Part shown: in pieces, positions 43,055-44,000 of the stretch
How positions within the stretch are numbered: the stretch's first letter is position 1
How the letters are laid out: every line of letters starts with the position of its first letter
NCBI GenBank assembly: GCA_049522565.1
Contig: JBEKNT010000009.1
Location: 1 to 44,000, forward strand
From: JASHVB01 sp049522565
GTDB lineage: Bacteria; Pseudomonadota; Alphaproteobacteria; Acetobacterales; Acetobacteraceae
Length of the DNA: 44,000 nt
Direction: 5' to 3'
Program-made: the position numbers and the translations under genes
The notes under the pieces: model-generated
The model's input: the letters and a program-made list of their open reading frames with translations, nothing else
What the model was told of the DNA's origin: nothing
Database searches by the model: none

Positions 43055-43363
43055 CTATAGCGGCACGTATTCTACGCGTTCGCGCTTGCTCAGCCGAGGC
43101 AGCGCCTGTTCGACAATCAGCGTCTTGAAGTGCGGCGTCTGCTGATGCGCCTCGAACGCCGCCGCATCCTTGAACACTTCGTAGAACAGAAACTCCGACG
43201 GGTTCGTCGCGCACTGGTTCACCATCAGCAATTCCAGTCCCGGCTCCTTGCGGGCCTCGGGTGCGAAGCGCGCGATGATGTCGGCGGCGGTTGCCGCCTC
43301 GCCGTCGCGGACCTGCCACATCACGGTGAATGCCAGCCTGCCACTGTGTTGGTTCGTCTGCAT
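43055..43363 (-). CDS. ABM-domain (putative quinol) monooxygenase
   Basis: The 102-residue product is a single antibiotic-biosynthesis-monooxygenase fold: LAFTVMWQVRDGEAATAADI, FAPEARKEPGLELLMVNQ, and the typical SEFLFYEVFKDAAAFEAHQQ-TPHFK then LPRLSKRERVEYVPL. Family members include cofactor-independent quinol monooxygenases such as YgiN. The start at 43363 has AGGAGG six bases upstream; the frame is open further but in the divergent promoter zone. It is divergent from an MFS drug-exporter-type gene, which suggests quinone or antibiotic stress. Confidence 0.88.
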   Translation of the reverse strand: MQTNQHSGRLAFTVMWQVRDGEAATAADIIARFAPEARKEPGLELLMVNQCATNPSEFLFYEVFKDAAAFEAHQQTPHFKTLIVEQALPRLSKRERVEYVPL

Positions 43364-43427
43364 GTCGCCCTCCTGAGCGGTTGAACACAGCGACATATCT
43401 AGAACGCCCAACCATGAACCGCATCGC

Positions 43428-43457
43428 GCAACGCTTCGGCCATGATCGAAGCGTTGC
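43428..43457. promoter_or_regulatory. Inverted repeat in the divergent promoter zone
   Basis: GCAACGCTTCG (43428-43438) and CGAAGCGTTGC (43447-43457) are perfect 11-base arms around GCCATGAT. The repeat sits 65 bases before the monooxygenase start and 61 before the exporter start, a central position suited to an operator controlling both. The cognate regulator is not in the window. Confidence 0.5.
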
Positions 43458-43517
43458 CGCGCCACGCGGAGTACCCGACGCACCATCGTCTTGGGCATGC
43501 TGTTGGAGAGCAAGACC

Positions 43518-44000
43518 ATGCCCACCAAACTGACCATCACCACAATCACAACCAGTCTCGGCTTCCTGCTGGTGCAACTCGACGTATCCATCGTCAATGT
43601 GGTGCTGGTCAGCATCGGTAGCGGCATCCGGATCGGTGTTACCGGCCTGCAATGGGTCGTCGATTCGTATGCGCTCACCTTCGCGTCATTGCTGCTGTCC
43701 GCGGGCGCGCTAGGCGACCGGATCGGCGCGCGCCGGGTCTTCGTCGTCGGCCTGCTGCTGTTCGTGGTTGCGTCGCTTGGTTGCGCGCTTGCGCCCTCCG
43801 CCGCCGCGCTGATCGCGGCGCGTGTGCTGCAAGGAGCCGGAGCCTCAACGCTGGTGCCATGCTCGCTCGCATTGCTCAACCGCGCCTGCCGCGACGACGC
43901 GACGGAGCGTGCGCGTGCGTTCAGCCTGTGGACTGCCGCGGGCAGTATCGGTCATGCGCTCGGTCCGGTCCTTGGCGGCGCACTGGTCACGGCGTTTGGC
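43518..44000 (+). CDS. MFS transporter, DHA2 (EmrB/QacA)-like, N-terminal part
   Basis: The frame is open from the ATG at 43518 (GGAGAG upstream) to the window edge, 161 residues. It begins with a first helix ending LGFLLVQLDVSIVNVVLVSI, the DHA2 motif D1 (LDxTIVNVALP-like). LQWVVDSYALTFASLLLSAG and ALGDRIGARRVFVVG (loop 2-3 motif A) follow, then ARVLQGAGASTLVPCSLALL and GPVLGGALV, the antiporter motif C region. These show a 14-helix drug:proton antiporter type. The rest lies beyond the window. It is divergent from the ABM monooxygenase across a shared inverted repeat. Confidence 0.88.
   Translation, partial: MPTKLTITTITTSLGFLLVQLDVSIVNVVLVSIGSGIRIGVTGLQWVVDSYALTFASLLLSAGALGDRIGARRVFVVGLLLFVVASLGCALAPSAAALIAARVLQGAGASTLVPCSLALLNRACRDDATERARAFSLWTAAGSIGHALGPVLGGALVTAFG

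Overview
This window is high-GC chromosomal DNA, apparently from an alphaproteobacterium and most probably a member of the Acetobacteraceae/Rhodospirillales. The assignment is an inference from base composition, gene families (FMN-binding glutamate synthase, AtuA, IclR and Liv-type ABC systems, BrnTA) and dense palindromic intergenic repeats with CCTCTCCC...GGGAGAGG or CCCCCTC...GAGGGGG arms. I see no rRNA, tRNA, CRISPR array, phage or intact insertion sequence.

Region 1 (1-7.1 kb) holds the end of a TVP38/DedA-type membrane gene coupled to a mercuric-reductase-like flavoenzyme, an MlaC-like periplasmic protein on the minus strand, a sulfotransferase, and an AlgI-type MBOAT acyltransferase overlapping an SGNH/AlgX-like partner. 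The last pair looks like a surface-glycan or lipid O-acylation module.

Region 2 (7.0-13.9 kb) holds, on the minus strand, serC, serA and two exported proteins of unknown function, then a GabD-type aldehyde dehydrogenase, followed by a plus-strand brnTA toxin-antitoxin pair.

Region 3 (13.9-25.2 kb) is a catabolic cluster for an unidentified carboxylic acid. It has two MFS transporters, a DapA-like protein lacking both usual catalytic residues, a thiolase, an AtuA-family protein, an enoyl-CoA hydratase, a family III CoA transferase, a cupin and an IclR regulator. Matching palindromes in front of iclR (20711-20728) and the second MFS gene (23114-23131) suggest one IclR regulon.

Region 4 (25.2-29.1 kb) has a TerC-family protein, purB, and then a decayed island: an intact Phd-type antitoxin with a clear promoter and operator, its PemK-like toxin broken by a stop and a frameshift, and a DUF4145 pseudogene with several frameshifts.

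Region 5 (29.1-35.5 kb) has an SDR, a PhzF-family protein ending in a strong terminator, an FMN-binding glutamate synthase, a ribbon-helix-helix remnant, an orphan protein with motifs resembling ExoY/CyaA/edema-factor nucleotidyl cyclases, and a class III aminotransferase.

Region 6 (35.7-42.9 kb) is a MmgE/PrpD-family gene leading into a full branched-chain amino-acid-type ABC operon (binding protein, LivH, LivM, LivG, LivF) with a terminal SDR. Beyond it are an ABM-domain monooxygenase and a divergent, truncated DHA2-type MFS exporter.

The most distinctive features are the repeats. They are not only intergenic: two are translated in the same frame just before the first hydrophobic segment of two unrelated exported proteins, one supplies the tail of the sulfotransferase, and others appear to serve as a terminator, ribosome-binding sites and operon spacers.
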